A model generated the notes under the pieces. That model worked only from the letters and a program-made list of their open reading frames with translations, was not told where the DNA came from and made no database searches. This document shows positions 1-4,863 of a stretch of DNA of 5,641 nt, in pieces. Within the stretch, counting starts at the first letter, position 1. Every line of letters starts with the position of its first letter. The position numbers and the translations under genes were made by a program. Source of the stretch: Armatimonadota bacterium (GTDB lineage: Bacteria; Armatimonadota; Zipacnadia; Zipacnadales; VGFC01); the NCBI GenBank assembly GCA_016869015.1, contig VGFB01000307.1, positions 1 to 5,641 of the forward strand, in the 5' to 3' direction.

Positions 1-352
1 TCTCCGATTGAGGCTGAACGCCGCTGGCCGCGCAGAAGAGCGCGACGCAACCATCCAGGACCCTCAGCGACCTCTCGACTTCCACCGTGAAGTCAACGTG
101 CCCGGGCGTATCGATGATGTTGATCAGATGGTCCCGCCACTCGGAGGCGGTTGCCGCGGAGGTGATGGTGATCCCCCGCTCCATCTCCTGATCCATCCAG
201 TCCGTCGTCGTCGTCCCCTCGTCCACCGAGCCGACCCGATGGATCCGTCCGGTCCGAAACAGCATGAACTCCGTCGCCGTCGTCTTCCCGGCGTCGATGT
301 GGGCGGCGATTCCGATGTTCCGCACTCTGTCGAGTGGAGTGCTCGCAGCCAC
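1..352 (-). CDS. fusA: Translation elongation factor G, N-terminal part (cut by window edge)
   Basis: EF-G is the cytoplasmic GTPase that drives tRNA-mRNA translocation on the ribosome. Only residues 1-117 of a protein usually near 700 residues are present; the reading frame is open to the left edge. The GTP-binding motifs are intact: P-loop AHIDAGKTT (17-25), switch I/G2 region ending ERGITITSAAT (58-68), and G3 DTPGHVDF (81-88), followed by VEVERSLRVLDG. The start is GTG at 352-350: an in-frame TGA at 361-359 leaves no earlier start codon, and a weak GGTGA lies just upstream. It follows rpsG by 149 nt on the same strand, the usual str-operon order. The stretch after the P-loop (ATEFMLFRTGRIHRVG, then SVDEGTTTTDWM) differs from the common TTTTERILFYTG and EVHDGAATMDWM, so it may not be a standard EF-G I. 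The gene identity is secure; the subfamily is not. Confidence 0.95.
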   Translation of the reverse strand, partial: MAASTPLDRVRNIGIAAHIDAGKTTATEFMLFRTGRIHRVGSVDEGTTTTDWMDQEMERGITITSAATASEWRDHLINIIDTPGHVDFTVEVERSLRVLDGCVALFCAASGVQPQSE

Positions 353-501
353 GGTGGTTCACCCGTTGACTCATCGACCGGCGACTCACGTCCGGAGGGC
401 CCGTTCGCGAACGCAGACCCGGCAACAACGCCATCACCTGGCACCACTTCTCGGGGGTCCGAGGCCGTCAGGGGGCCGGCAACTTCCCCGACCGTTCCCT
501 C
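353..501 (-). other. rpsG-fusA spacer with small inverted repeats
   Basis: This 149-nt gap inside the str operon has no convincing gene. It contains the perfect 12-base palindrome CGTTCGCGAACG (402-413) and a small hairpin, CTCGG-gggt-CCGAG (450-463). A GGCC...GGCC pair follows around 464-480. No run of T follows any of these in the minus direction, so an intrinsic terminator is not supported. I found no clear -35/-10 pair for a separate fusA promoter. The gap is long for this operon position, where the genes are often only tens of bases apart, so a translational or processing signal is possible but unproven. Confidence 0.45.
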
Positions 502-972
502 TTACCAGCGGTAGTGCGAGTACGCCTTGTTGGCCTCCGCCATGCGGTGCATCTCGTCCTTGCGCTTGATCGCGCCGCCCTCGTTCTGGGAGGCGGCCCA
601 CAGCTCTGCCGAGAGGCGCCGTCGCATCGTCCGCTCCGACCGCTGCCGCGCGTACTGCACCAGCCAGCGGATCGCGAGACTCACCTGGCGGTCCGCCCGC
701 ACCTCGACCGGGACCTGATACGTCGCCCCGCCGACCCGGCGACCGCGCACCTCCAACTGGGGCATGCAGTTCCGGACCGCCTGCTCGAAGACGTCCAGCG
801 GGTTGCTGTTGTGGCGTTCACGGATCTCGTGGAGCGCCCCGTAGAAGATCGTCTCCGCGACGCTCTTCTTGCCGCCCTTGATCAGCTTGTTGATGAACCG
901 GTTGACCAGCCGGCTCCCCAAGATCGGGTCAGGATCGAGCTGCCTTTTCGGCACAGCGCCCTTACGAGGCAT
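502..972 (-). CDS. rpsG: 30S ribosomal protein S7
   Basis: S7 is the primary 16S rRNA-binding protein that nucleates assembly of the 30S head and lines the E-site/mRNA exit region. The 156-residue product has the family's normal length and is complete from MPRKGAVPKR to the usual C-terminus EANKAYSHYRW. Hallmarks are visible in order: the basic N-terminal arm, the NRFINKLIKGGKKSVAE helix region (24-40), NPLDVFEQAV (57-66), the signature RRVGGATYQVPVEVR (78-92), and IRWLVQYARQRSERTM. The ATG at 972-970 is preceded by a purine-rich GGAGAGGTG about 7 nt away. It lies 33 nt after the rpsL stop, so it is almost certainly co-transcribed with rpsL. In E. coli S7 represses its own operon by binding the rpsL-rpsG spacer; here that spacer is only 33 nt, much shorter than in E. 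coli, so the same structure is unlikely to fit. Confidence 0.98.
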   Translation of the reverse strand: MPRKGAVPKRQLDPDPILGSRLVNRFINKLIKGGKKSVAETIFYGALHEIRERHNSNPLDVFEQAVRNCMPQLEVRGRRVGGATYQVPVEVRADRQVSLAIRWLVQYARQRSERTMRRRLSAELWAASQNEGGAIKRKDEMHRMAEANKAYSHYRW

Positions 973-980
973 TCGCCCAC

Positions 981-990
981 ACCTCTCCTG
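981..990 (-). promoter_or_regulatory. rpsG ribosome binding site
   Basis: The minus strand reads AGGAGAGGTG and then TGGGCGA before the rpsG ATG. GAGGTG sits 7 nt from the start, and the overlapping AGGAG sits farther off at 12 nt. It lies wholly within the 33-nt rpsL-rpsG gap, so rpsG has its own strong initiation signal and need not rely on translational coupling. Confidence 0.7.
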
Positions 991-1005
991 CGTGTCTTGC
1001 GCGCG

Positions 1006-1428
1006 CTACGACTCCTTCTTCGGCCGCCGCGTCCCGTACTTGGAGCGGCCGCGCCGGCGACCGTCCACGCCCGCCGCGTCATAGACGCCCCGGACGATGT
1101 GGTACTTCACGGAGTTGAGGTCCTTCACCCGACCGCCGCGCACCAAGACCACGGAGTGCTCCGAGACGTTGTGTCCCTCGCCCGGGATGTAGGCCGTCAG
1201 CTCCTGTCGGTTGAACAGGCGCACGCGGGCCACTTTGCGCAGGGCGGAGTTGGGCTTCTTCGGGTTCAGCGCCCAGACGCGCGTACAGACGCCCCGCCGC
1301 TGCGGCGCCCCGTCCAGCGAGCGCGACCGGCGCTTGATGGCGTTCCAGCAGAACTTCAGGGCAGGCGCCTTGGCCTTGCGGTACTTCTCCTCGCGACCCT
1401 TCCGAACGAGCTGGCTGATCGTGGGCAC
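1006..1428 (-). CDS. rpsL: 30S ribosomal protein S12
   Basis: S12 sits at the 30S decoding centre, where it affects tRNA selection accuracy and streptomycin response. The product is 140 residues, VPTISQLVRKGR to RPKKES. It includes the roughly 14-residue insertion before PQRRGVCTRV (residues 42-51) that longer S12 proteins such as that of B. subtilis also have. The decoding loop NPKKPNSALRK (55-65) keeps both lysines, PNSA is intact, and K102-D103 (matching E. coli K87-D88) are present. The next two positions are Asn105-Ser106 where almost all bacterial S12 have Pro-Gly, giving KDLNSVKYH; this is the odd point of the gene. The start is GTG at 1428-1426 because it matches the family N-terminus and lies 7 nt behind AGGAGGAG. 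The frame stays open to an ATG at 1623, but that 65-residue extension has no S12 counterpart. First gene of the operon. Confidence 0.97.
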   Translation of the reverse strand: MPTISQLVRKGREEKYRKAKAPALKFCWNAIKRRSRSLDGAPQRRGVCTRVWALNPKKPNSALRKVARVRLFNRQELTAYIPGEGHNVSEHSVVLVRGGRVKDLNSVKYHIVRGVYDAAGVDGRRRGRSKYGTRRPKKES

Positions 1429-1435
1429 GGGCACA

Positions 1436-1443
1436 CTCCTCCT
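1436..1443 (-). promoter_or_regulatory. rpsL ribosome binding site that fixes the GTG start
   Basis: AGGAGGAG on the minus strand is followed by TGTGCCC and then GTG. This near-perfect anti-16S match at 7-nt spacing decides the S12 start in favour of the GTG at 1428 and against the in-frame upstream ATG. Confidence 0.85.
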
Positions 1444-1477
1444 GATGGACCCCGGGGCCGGTCGTTCACAAACGCGA

Positions 1478-1503
1478 AGCCCCTCGGAAACGCACGAGGG
1501 GCT
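1478..1503 (-). promoter_or_regulatory. Perfect 9-bp stem-loop in the rpsL leader
   Basis: AGCCCCTCG and CGAGGGGCT form a perfect 9-bp GC-rich stem around an 8-nt loop. In the transcript it ends about 34 nt before the rpsL ribosome binding site. The bases after it on the minus strand, TCGCGTTTGTG, are only weakly T-rich, so it is a possible attenuator or a pausing/processing hairpin rather than a clear terminator. A second, weaker stem lies just before it in the transcript. Confidence 0.55.
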
Positions 1504-1509
1504 CACGAA

Positions 1510-1530
1510 AGACACAAGGTGAGCGTGTCT
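1510..1530 (-). promoter_or_regulatory. Second stem-loop in the rpsL leader
   Basis: AGACAC and GTGTCT form a perfect 6-bp stem with a 9-nt loop. It lies only 6 nt upstream, in transcript order, of the stronger 9-bp stem at 1503-1478. The pair could be a tandem structured element of the str leader. Six base pairs alone is weak evidence. Confidence 0.3.
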
Positions 1531-1735
1531 GAAGTGGCTTGCTTGCGTCAGCCAAACGCGTACCGCAAAGAAGCCCTCTCGTACGTAGCGTGTGTCGTTT
1601 GCCAATGCGCGGCAACCGCACACAATCCCACAACCCCACCCTCCACCATCAACGGCCCACGGCAGTTCAGTGCCCGCGCAGGCGCCTCACGACGCCGCAC
1701 ACGCGCAGCACCGCTTGTCGTGGGAACACGGACCG

Positions 1736-1747
1736 TGAGTATACTCA
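1736..1747. promoter_or_regulatory. 12-bp perfect palindrome over the -10 element
   Basis: TGAGTATACTCA reads the same on both strands and covers the str promoter -10. Because of this symmetry TATACT also occurs on the plus strand (1740-1745). A weak TTGTCG at 1715-1720 lies 19 nt before it and could be a poor plus-strand -35 for the DUF362 gene. The site could therefore be a shared bidirectional -10, an operator, or both; only the palindrome itself is certain. Confidence 0.45.
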
Positions 1748-1766
1748 GGGCTGTGCGGCGTGTCAA
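1738..1766 (-). promoter_or_regulatory. Near-consensus sigma70 promoter for the str operon
   Basis: On the minus strand TTGACA (1766-1761) is followed by exactly 17 nt and then TATACT (1743-1738). The -35 is a perfect match and the -10 matches 5 of 6. A run of six A on the same strand (1787-1782) sits about 16 nt upstream of the -35, where an UP element could act. Predicted start is near 1731. Such a match in this high-GC background is unlikely by chance and suits a strongly expressed ribosomal operon. The -10 lies inside the 12-base palindrome TGAGTATACTCA. Confidence 0.85.
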
Positions 1767-1832
1767 TACCGAATCCGGGGGTTTTTTCGGGGGGCGGCCT
1801 CCAGCCTGGGAGGTCGGCCGGTCGCCTCCGTC

Positions 1833-1858
1833 CAACTGCCCCGCGCCCGCGCGAGGGC
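1833..1858 (+). repeat. Hairpin-forming direct repeat, copy 1
   Basis: This 26-nt unit begins CAACTGCCCCGCGC and ends CGCGAGGGC; it is repeated without mismatch 61 nt downstream. It folds as GCCC-CGCG, loop CCCG, CGCG, a bulged A, GGGC (1838-1858), giving 8 base pairs. In this copy a T-A pair (1837/1859) can extend the stem. The core CCCCGCGCC resembles that of type I-E CRISPR repeats, but the 3' half does not match them. It lies in the untranslated region upstream of the DUF362 gene. Confidence 0.7.
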
Positions 1859-1871
1859 ACCGTTCGCGTAG

Positions 1872-1891
1872 GTCGAAGCGCCTGCTTCGAC
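1872..1891. repeat. Perfect 8-bp inverted repeat between the two direct repeats
   Basis: GTCGAAGC, a 4-nt loop GCCT, and GCTTCGAC form a perfect hairpin. It occupies most of the 35-nt segment between the direct repeats, so in a plus-strand transcript three hairpins would stand in a row directly before the ribosome binding site of the DUF362 gene. Confidence 0.6.
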
Positions 1892-1893
1892 AG

Positions 1894-1919
1894 CAACTGC
1901 CCCGCGCCCGCGCGAGGGC
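1894..1919 (+). repeat. Hairpin-forming direct repeat, copy 2
   Basis: This copy is identical over 26 nt to 1833-1858, at an offset of 61 nt. It ends 2 nt before the GGAG (1922-1925) that precedes the DUF362 ATG. If transcribed, its hairpin (1899-1919) would stand right beside the ribosome binding site and could limit ribosome access. No third copy was found on either side. Confidence 0.7.
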
Positions 1920-1930
1920 TCGGAGAAGCG

Positions 1931-3037
1931 ATGAGTACCGTAAGCCTCGTCAGGTTCGGCGGTTCGTCGGCGGATGTGGACCGGGCCCTGGGCCTGGTTG
2001 GGGCCGCGGACATCGTTCGCCCCGGAGCGCGGGTCCTGGTGAAGCCGAACCTCCACGGGGGTCCCGGGTACACATCACCACGAGTCGTCGAGGCCGTCTG
2101 CCGATGGGCCGCGGAGCGGGGCGCGGCGGAGGTGTTCGTCGGCGACGGGCCCTTCTGGGCGTGCCCGGCCGACCAGGCCAGGGAGTACTTCCGACAGGCC
2201 GGGCTGTACGCCGTCGCCGAGGCGGCGGGCGCCCGGGCCGTGAACCTCCACGAGCTCCCGTACCGCAGGCTGCAGACTGACGATCCCGCGCTGCCCGAGG
2301 AGATCGGTCTGACGGAACTCCTGTTCGAGTGCGATGCCGTCATCAACCTCCCCCTGCTCAAGACCCACCTCAACACGCTGGTCACACTGGGGATCAAGAA
2401 CCTCAAGGGCTGCCTGCGTCCGAAGGACAAGAAGCGCTTCCACGAGCTGGAGCTGAACGCCGCGCTGGTCGGCCTCACCCGGATCGCCGCGCCCCGGCTC
2501 AGCGTCACCCTGCTGGACGCGACGATCGCCGTGGAGGGCATGGGACCGGCGGCCGGGACCGAGGTGGAAATGGGCCTACTGGCGGCCTCGCGAGACCTGG
2601 TGGCCGTCGACTCGGTGGGATGCTCTCTGGCGGGGATCGACCCGGGTGAGGTCCGGGCCATCCGCGACTGCGCGCGGCTCGGCCTGGGCGAGCTGGACCT
2701 GGACCGAATCACGGTCGTCGGGGAGGACCCCGCCCGGCACCGGCGACGCTTCAAGCGTCCGCACGAGCAGGTGGCGGAGCATTTCCCGGACCTCGAGATC
2801 GTCACCGATGGGGCCTGCAGCGCCTGTGCGATGAACCTCTTCGAGGCGCTGGCCGCGATCCACCACGAGGGGCGGCGCCTCCGCGTCCCGGCGGTGGCGA
2901 TCGGCGGAAAGGGCCGGATCTGGGCCGGGCTGACGGTCGGCAACTGCGCCGAACACGCCGCCGAAGCCGCGGAGTACCTGCCCGGCTGCCCTCCGTCGGC
3001 GGCGCAGATCCGCGAAGCGCTCACCCGGGGCGGTTGA
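1931..3037 (+). CDS. DUF362-family protein with four-cysteine C-terminal region
   Basis: The 368-residue cytoplasmic protein resembles DUF362 (PF04015) proteins, whose biochemical role is not established; many family members carry Fe-S cysteine motifs. Visible family blocks are VLVKPNL (35-41), VGDGPF (70-75), VINLPLLKTH (137-146), GIKNLKGC (154-161), TIAVEGMGPAAGT (198-210) and RDLVAVDSVG (221-230). The C-terminal third carries CSAC (296-299), C339 in GNCA and C353 in LPGCPP, a C-x2-C-x39-C-x13-C spacing that could ligate an Fe-S cluster. This is not the usual 2x[4Fe-4S] ferredoxin pattern. The ATG at 1931 is chosen because it fits the expected N-terminus (MSTVSLVRFGG) and has GGAG 5 nt upstream. 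The frame extends 57 codons further up, but that part covers the hairpin repeats and has no family resemblance. It is divergent from the str operon and convergent with the next gene. No predicted signal peptide or membrane segment. Confidence 0.85.
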   Translation: MSTVSLVRFGGSSADVDRALGLVGAADIVRPGARVLVKPNLHGGPGYTSPRVVEAVCRWAAERGAAEVFVGDGPFWACPADQAREYFRQAGLYAVAEAAGARAVNLHELPYRRLQTDDPALPEEIGLTELLFECDAVINLPLLKTHLNTLVTLGIKNLKGCLRPKDKKRFHELELNAALVGLTRIAAPRLSVTLLDATIAVEGMGPAAGTEVEMGLLAASRDLVAVDSVGCSLAGIDPGEVRAIRDCARLGLGELDLDRITVVGEDPARHRRRFKRPHEQVAEHFPDLEIVTDGACSACAMNLFEALAAIHHEGRRLRVPAVAIGGKGRIWAGLTVGNCAEHAAEAAEYLPGCPPSAAQIREALTRGG

Positions 3038-3054
3038 GCCCTCCCCGTCAGGGG
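3035..3054. terminator. Possible weak convergent terminator
   Basis: The DUF362 stop (3035-3037) and the stop of the opposing gene (3048-3050) are 10 nt apart. CCCC-gtca-GGGG (3043-3054) forms a short 4-bp stem across the junction. There is no T run on either strand, so a true intrinsic terminator is doubtful. If termination happens here it may be Rho-dependent or by collision of transcripts. Confidence 0.2.
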
Positions 3055-4751
3055 CCCAAGCCTACCCGCCCGACGGCCCGACTTCGCGCGCCGTCCTCCC
3101 CCCGAGCCTCCACCACGATCAGGTAGGCGCCGGCCGGAGCGCGCAGGCCCGCGTCCGTCGTTCCCGTCCACAGGAGCGTGGTGAGGCCGGCCGCGAGGGG
3201 GCGCCGGCTCGCCAGGGTCCGCACAAGACGGCCGGCCACGTTCAGCACGGTCACATCGACCGTGGCGGCCGAGGAGAGGCTCAGCACGACCTGCGCTCCC
3301 CCGGCAGTCGGGACGGCGGCCACCGTGGCCGCCGGCGCCGCGGCCCCATCGGTCACGCGGATCGGCCCGCGCTCCTTCGTCGGTCCGCCCCCGGCATACA
3401 GCCCGCTCTGCGCCCGAGCCCGGAACCGGTACTGGTACTCCCCCGCCGGCAGCTTCGTCCCGCCGCGGAGTTCGGCGCCCAGGGAGAAGTTCGGGAAGGC
3501 ATCGACGACCTGCAGCTGCACGACGCGCGCCTGCACCCCGTCCTTGGCCAGGATCACCACCGGGTTGGTCGGCCCCCACCCGGCCGCGTCCTGATAGATG
3601 GCGCGGAACTTGAAGTACGTCTGGCTCGCCGTCCCCTGGTTCGGCGTCAGGCCGTCCTCGTAGCCCTGCTGTGCCGTGTAGAACAGCCACGCCCCCGAGG
3701 GGGTCGAGAAGCGCAGGTCCTTCTTCCCCACGTCCCCGTAGCTGAGGTAGGGCAAGCTGCTGAACCCCAGCCTCATCGAAGGGCTCACCCCCACGTTGCC
3801 GCCGGTTTCCGCCGCCTCGATCCCCCAGGCGGCGCCGTCCCAGCGGGCGTAGAGCACGTCGCCGCTCGTCACGTCGTAGTAGGCGATGTGGGGCCGATTG
3901 CTGGTGTCGAGGTCGAGGGACGTGCCGGCGCCCACATCCGCCGCGTTGTCGACGGTCTGGGTGGCCCAGGTGGAGCCGTTGTAGGCCGCGTACTTCAGGG
4001 CTCCGCCGCCCGCATCGTAGTAGCTGATCCGGGGCCGGCCGACGCTGTCGAGGGCGATGGAGGTGTAGCGCCCAACATCGCCCGTCGAGTCGACTTGCAT
4101 GTTCCTCCACAAACCGCCCGACTTCCACGCGTAGAGCAGCTCCGCGTCGTCGGCGTCGTAGTAGCTGATGTGCGGCACGAGGTTGGCGTCCACCGCGATG
4201 GAGCTGTGCTGACCCACGTCCCCCGAGTCCACCCGGTCGGTGTCCCACCCCGAGCCCGTCCAACGTGCGTAGTACAGCCGGGCGTCCGTGACGTGGTAGT
4301 AGCTGATGTGGGGGACGTCCAGCCGATCCACGGCGATGGCGGTCTGTTGCCCGAGATCGTCACTCCCGTCGTCGTCGACCGTTTCGATGACCCACGCGCT
4401 GCCGGTCCAGCGCGCGTGCTTGAGGGCCTGGTTGGTGGCGTCGTAGTAGCTGATGTGCGGCCGATCGGCGCTGTCCAGGGCCAGCGAGCACCAGCGCCCC
4501 ACATCGCCCGCCGCATCCACCGTGCTGAGGCGCCACATCGACTTCGGGCGGACCGCGTACTTCAGGTCGCCGTTGGTGGCGTCGTAGTAGGCAATGTGCG
4601 GCGCCGAAGTGCTGTCCACATCCAGCGACGTGAACTGCCCGACGATGCCCGTGCGGTCGAGCGGCTCGGGGTGCCAGATCAGGGCGGAGCCGGGACCTGC
4701 CCCGGCAATCAGCGTCGTCAACGAAAGCAGCGCAACCCGGCGGGCTCGCAT
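3048..4751 (-). CDS. Secreted seven-blade beta-propeller-like protein with FlgD-Ig-like C-terminus
   Basis: The 567-residue protein is unrecognised by name. Residues 1-23 (MRARR, then a hydrophobic run to GSA) look like a signal peptide. Seven tandem units start at 37, 84, 133, 179, 226, 273 and 320, with spacings of 46-49. Their pattern is VGxxTSLxxDxxxxPHISYYD, then LxYAxW, GxxW and VD; the seventh is degenerate. Seven such units predict a closed seven-bladed propeller. Residues about 364-465 look Ig-like (GTASQTYFKFRAIYQDAAG, LPAGEYQYRFRA). Residues about 485-567 resemble FlgD-Ig/secretion-type C-terminal domains (VTVLNVAGRLVRTL, TTDAGLRAPAGAYLIVVEA). The start at 4751 is set by AGGAGG 8 nt upstream and by the signal peptide; the frame is open 51 codons further up without such features. 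Likely a surface or extracellular binding protein; no catalytic residues are apparent. Divergent from the next gene. Confidence 0.8.
   Translation of the reverse strand: MRARRVALLSLTTLIAGAGPGSALIWHPEPLDRTGIVGQFTSLDVDSTSAPHIAYYDATNGDLKYAVRPKSMWRLSTVDAAGDVGRWCSLALDSADRPHISYYDATNQALKHARWTGSAWVIETVDDDGSDDLGQQTAIAVDRLDVPHISYYHVTDARLYYARWTGSGWDTDRVDSGDVGQHSSIAVDANLVPHISYYDADDAELLYAWKSGGLWRNMQVDSTGDVGRYTSIALDSVGRPRISYYDAGGGALKYAAYNGSTWATQTVDNAADVGAGTSLDLDTSNRPHIAYYDVTSGDVLYARWDGAAWGIEAAETGGNVGVSPSMRLGFSSLPYLSYGDVGKKDLRFSTPSGAWLFYTAQQGYEDGLTPNQGTASQTYFKFRAIYQDAAGWGPTNPVVILAKDGVQARVVQLQVVDAFPNFSLGAELRGGTKLPAGEYQYRFRARAQSGLYAGGGPTKERGPIRVTDGAAAPAATVAAVPTAGGAQVVLSLSSAATVDVTVLNVAGRLVRTLASRRPLAAGLTTLLWTGTTDAGLRAPAGAYLIVVEARGEDGARSRAVGRVGLGP
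3860..4670 (-). repeat. Seven-fold coding repeat, about 141-nt period
   Basis: The propeller units are also visible in the DNA. The motif GTAGTAGCTGATGTGCGG or close variants recurs on the plus strand (around 4157, 4290 and 4443). More divergent forms lie near 3870, 4017 and 4583. They encode the PHISYYD/PHIAYYD strand of each blade. Nucleotide-level similarity implies fairly recent duplication, conversion between blades, or strong codon constraint. Confidence 0.65.
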
Positions 4752-4759
4752 CGATCCAA

Positions 4760-4765
4760 CCTCCT
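4760..4765 (-). promoter_or_regulatory. Ribosome binding site of the propeller gene
   Basis: AGGAGG on the minus strand lies 8 nt before the ATG at 4751-4749. It supports that start over the longer in-frame alternatives, which would bury the signal peptide inside the protein. Confidence 0.8.
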
Positions 4766-4803
4766 GGTGACGGACCCATGCCTCACTTCGCCCCCGGCGC
4801 CCG

Positions 4804-4830
4804 CGTTCCTGCCCGCGGCGCGCAGGAACA
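4804..4830. promoter_or_regulatory. 8-bp inverted repeat in the divergent promoter region
   Basis: GTTCCTGC (4805-4812) and GCAGGAAC (4822-4829) are perfect inverted arms 9 nt apart, between two divergent genes for exported proteins. It could be an operator for a dimeric regulator or an RNA hairpin. No clear -35/-10 pair for either gene was found in the 145-nt region, so placement relative to a promoter is unknown. Confidence 0.4.
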
Positions 4831-4863
4831 CCCCCCATCAGCCACGAAGCCTGCGTGGAAGGC

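Larger units (their letters stand above)
1429..1730 (-). other. Long 5' leader of the str operon, no gene seen
   Basis: From the predicted transcription start near 1731 to the rpsL start is about 300 nt. I found no tRNA-like cloverleaf, no TPsiC-arm consensus, no convincing small gene with a ribosome binding site, and no second strong promoter. Visible content is the two stem-loops and the rpsL ribosome binding site. Its length suggests a regulatory untranslated leader, but no known ribosomal-protein leader motif is recognised. Confidence 0.4.

Noticed and set aside
1429..1623. Upstream in-frame extension of rpsL to an ATG at 1623
   Set aside because: It would add 65 residues unlike any S12 and overrun the leader hairpins. 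AGGAGGAG at 7 nt marks the GTG at 1428.
1429..1730. tRNA gene in the rpsL leader
   Set aside because: No acceptor-stem pairing with a GGTTCRA-type TPsiC arm was found on either strand.
1782..1787. T6 run as a plus-strand intrinsic terminator
   Set aside because: No adequate GC-rich stem stands immediately before it on the plus strand. It is better read as an A-tract upstream of the minus-strand -35.
1833..1919. Confident CRISPR array call
   Set aside because: There are only two repeats and one spacer, the spacer is itself palindromic, no cas genes are in view and the repeat matches type I-E only in its core. It is kept as a repeat and discussed as a hypothesis.
1760..1930. 57-codon upstream extension of the DUF362 gene
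   Set aside because: It crosses the hairpin repeats, which fall in different frames (61-nt offset), and its sequence has no family resemblance. The ATG at 1931 has its own ribosome binding site.
514..2280. Long plus-strand open frame of 588 codons
   Set aside because: It runs antisense through rpsG and rpsL and then out of frame over the DUF362 gene. Its product is arginine/proline-rich with no family resemblance, as expected for a shadow in high-GC DNA.
1687..4263. Very long minus-strand open frame of 858 codons
   Set aside because: It is antisense to the whole DUF362 gene and out of frame in the propeller gene. The composition is low-complexity R/G/P/S and there is no start signal.
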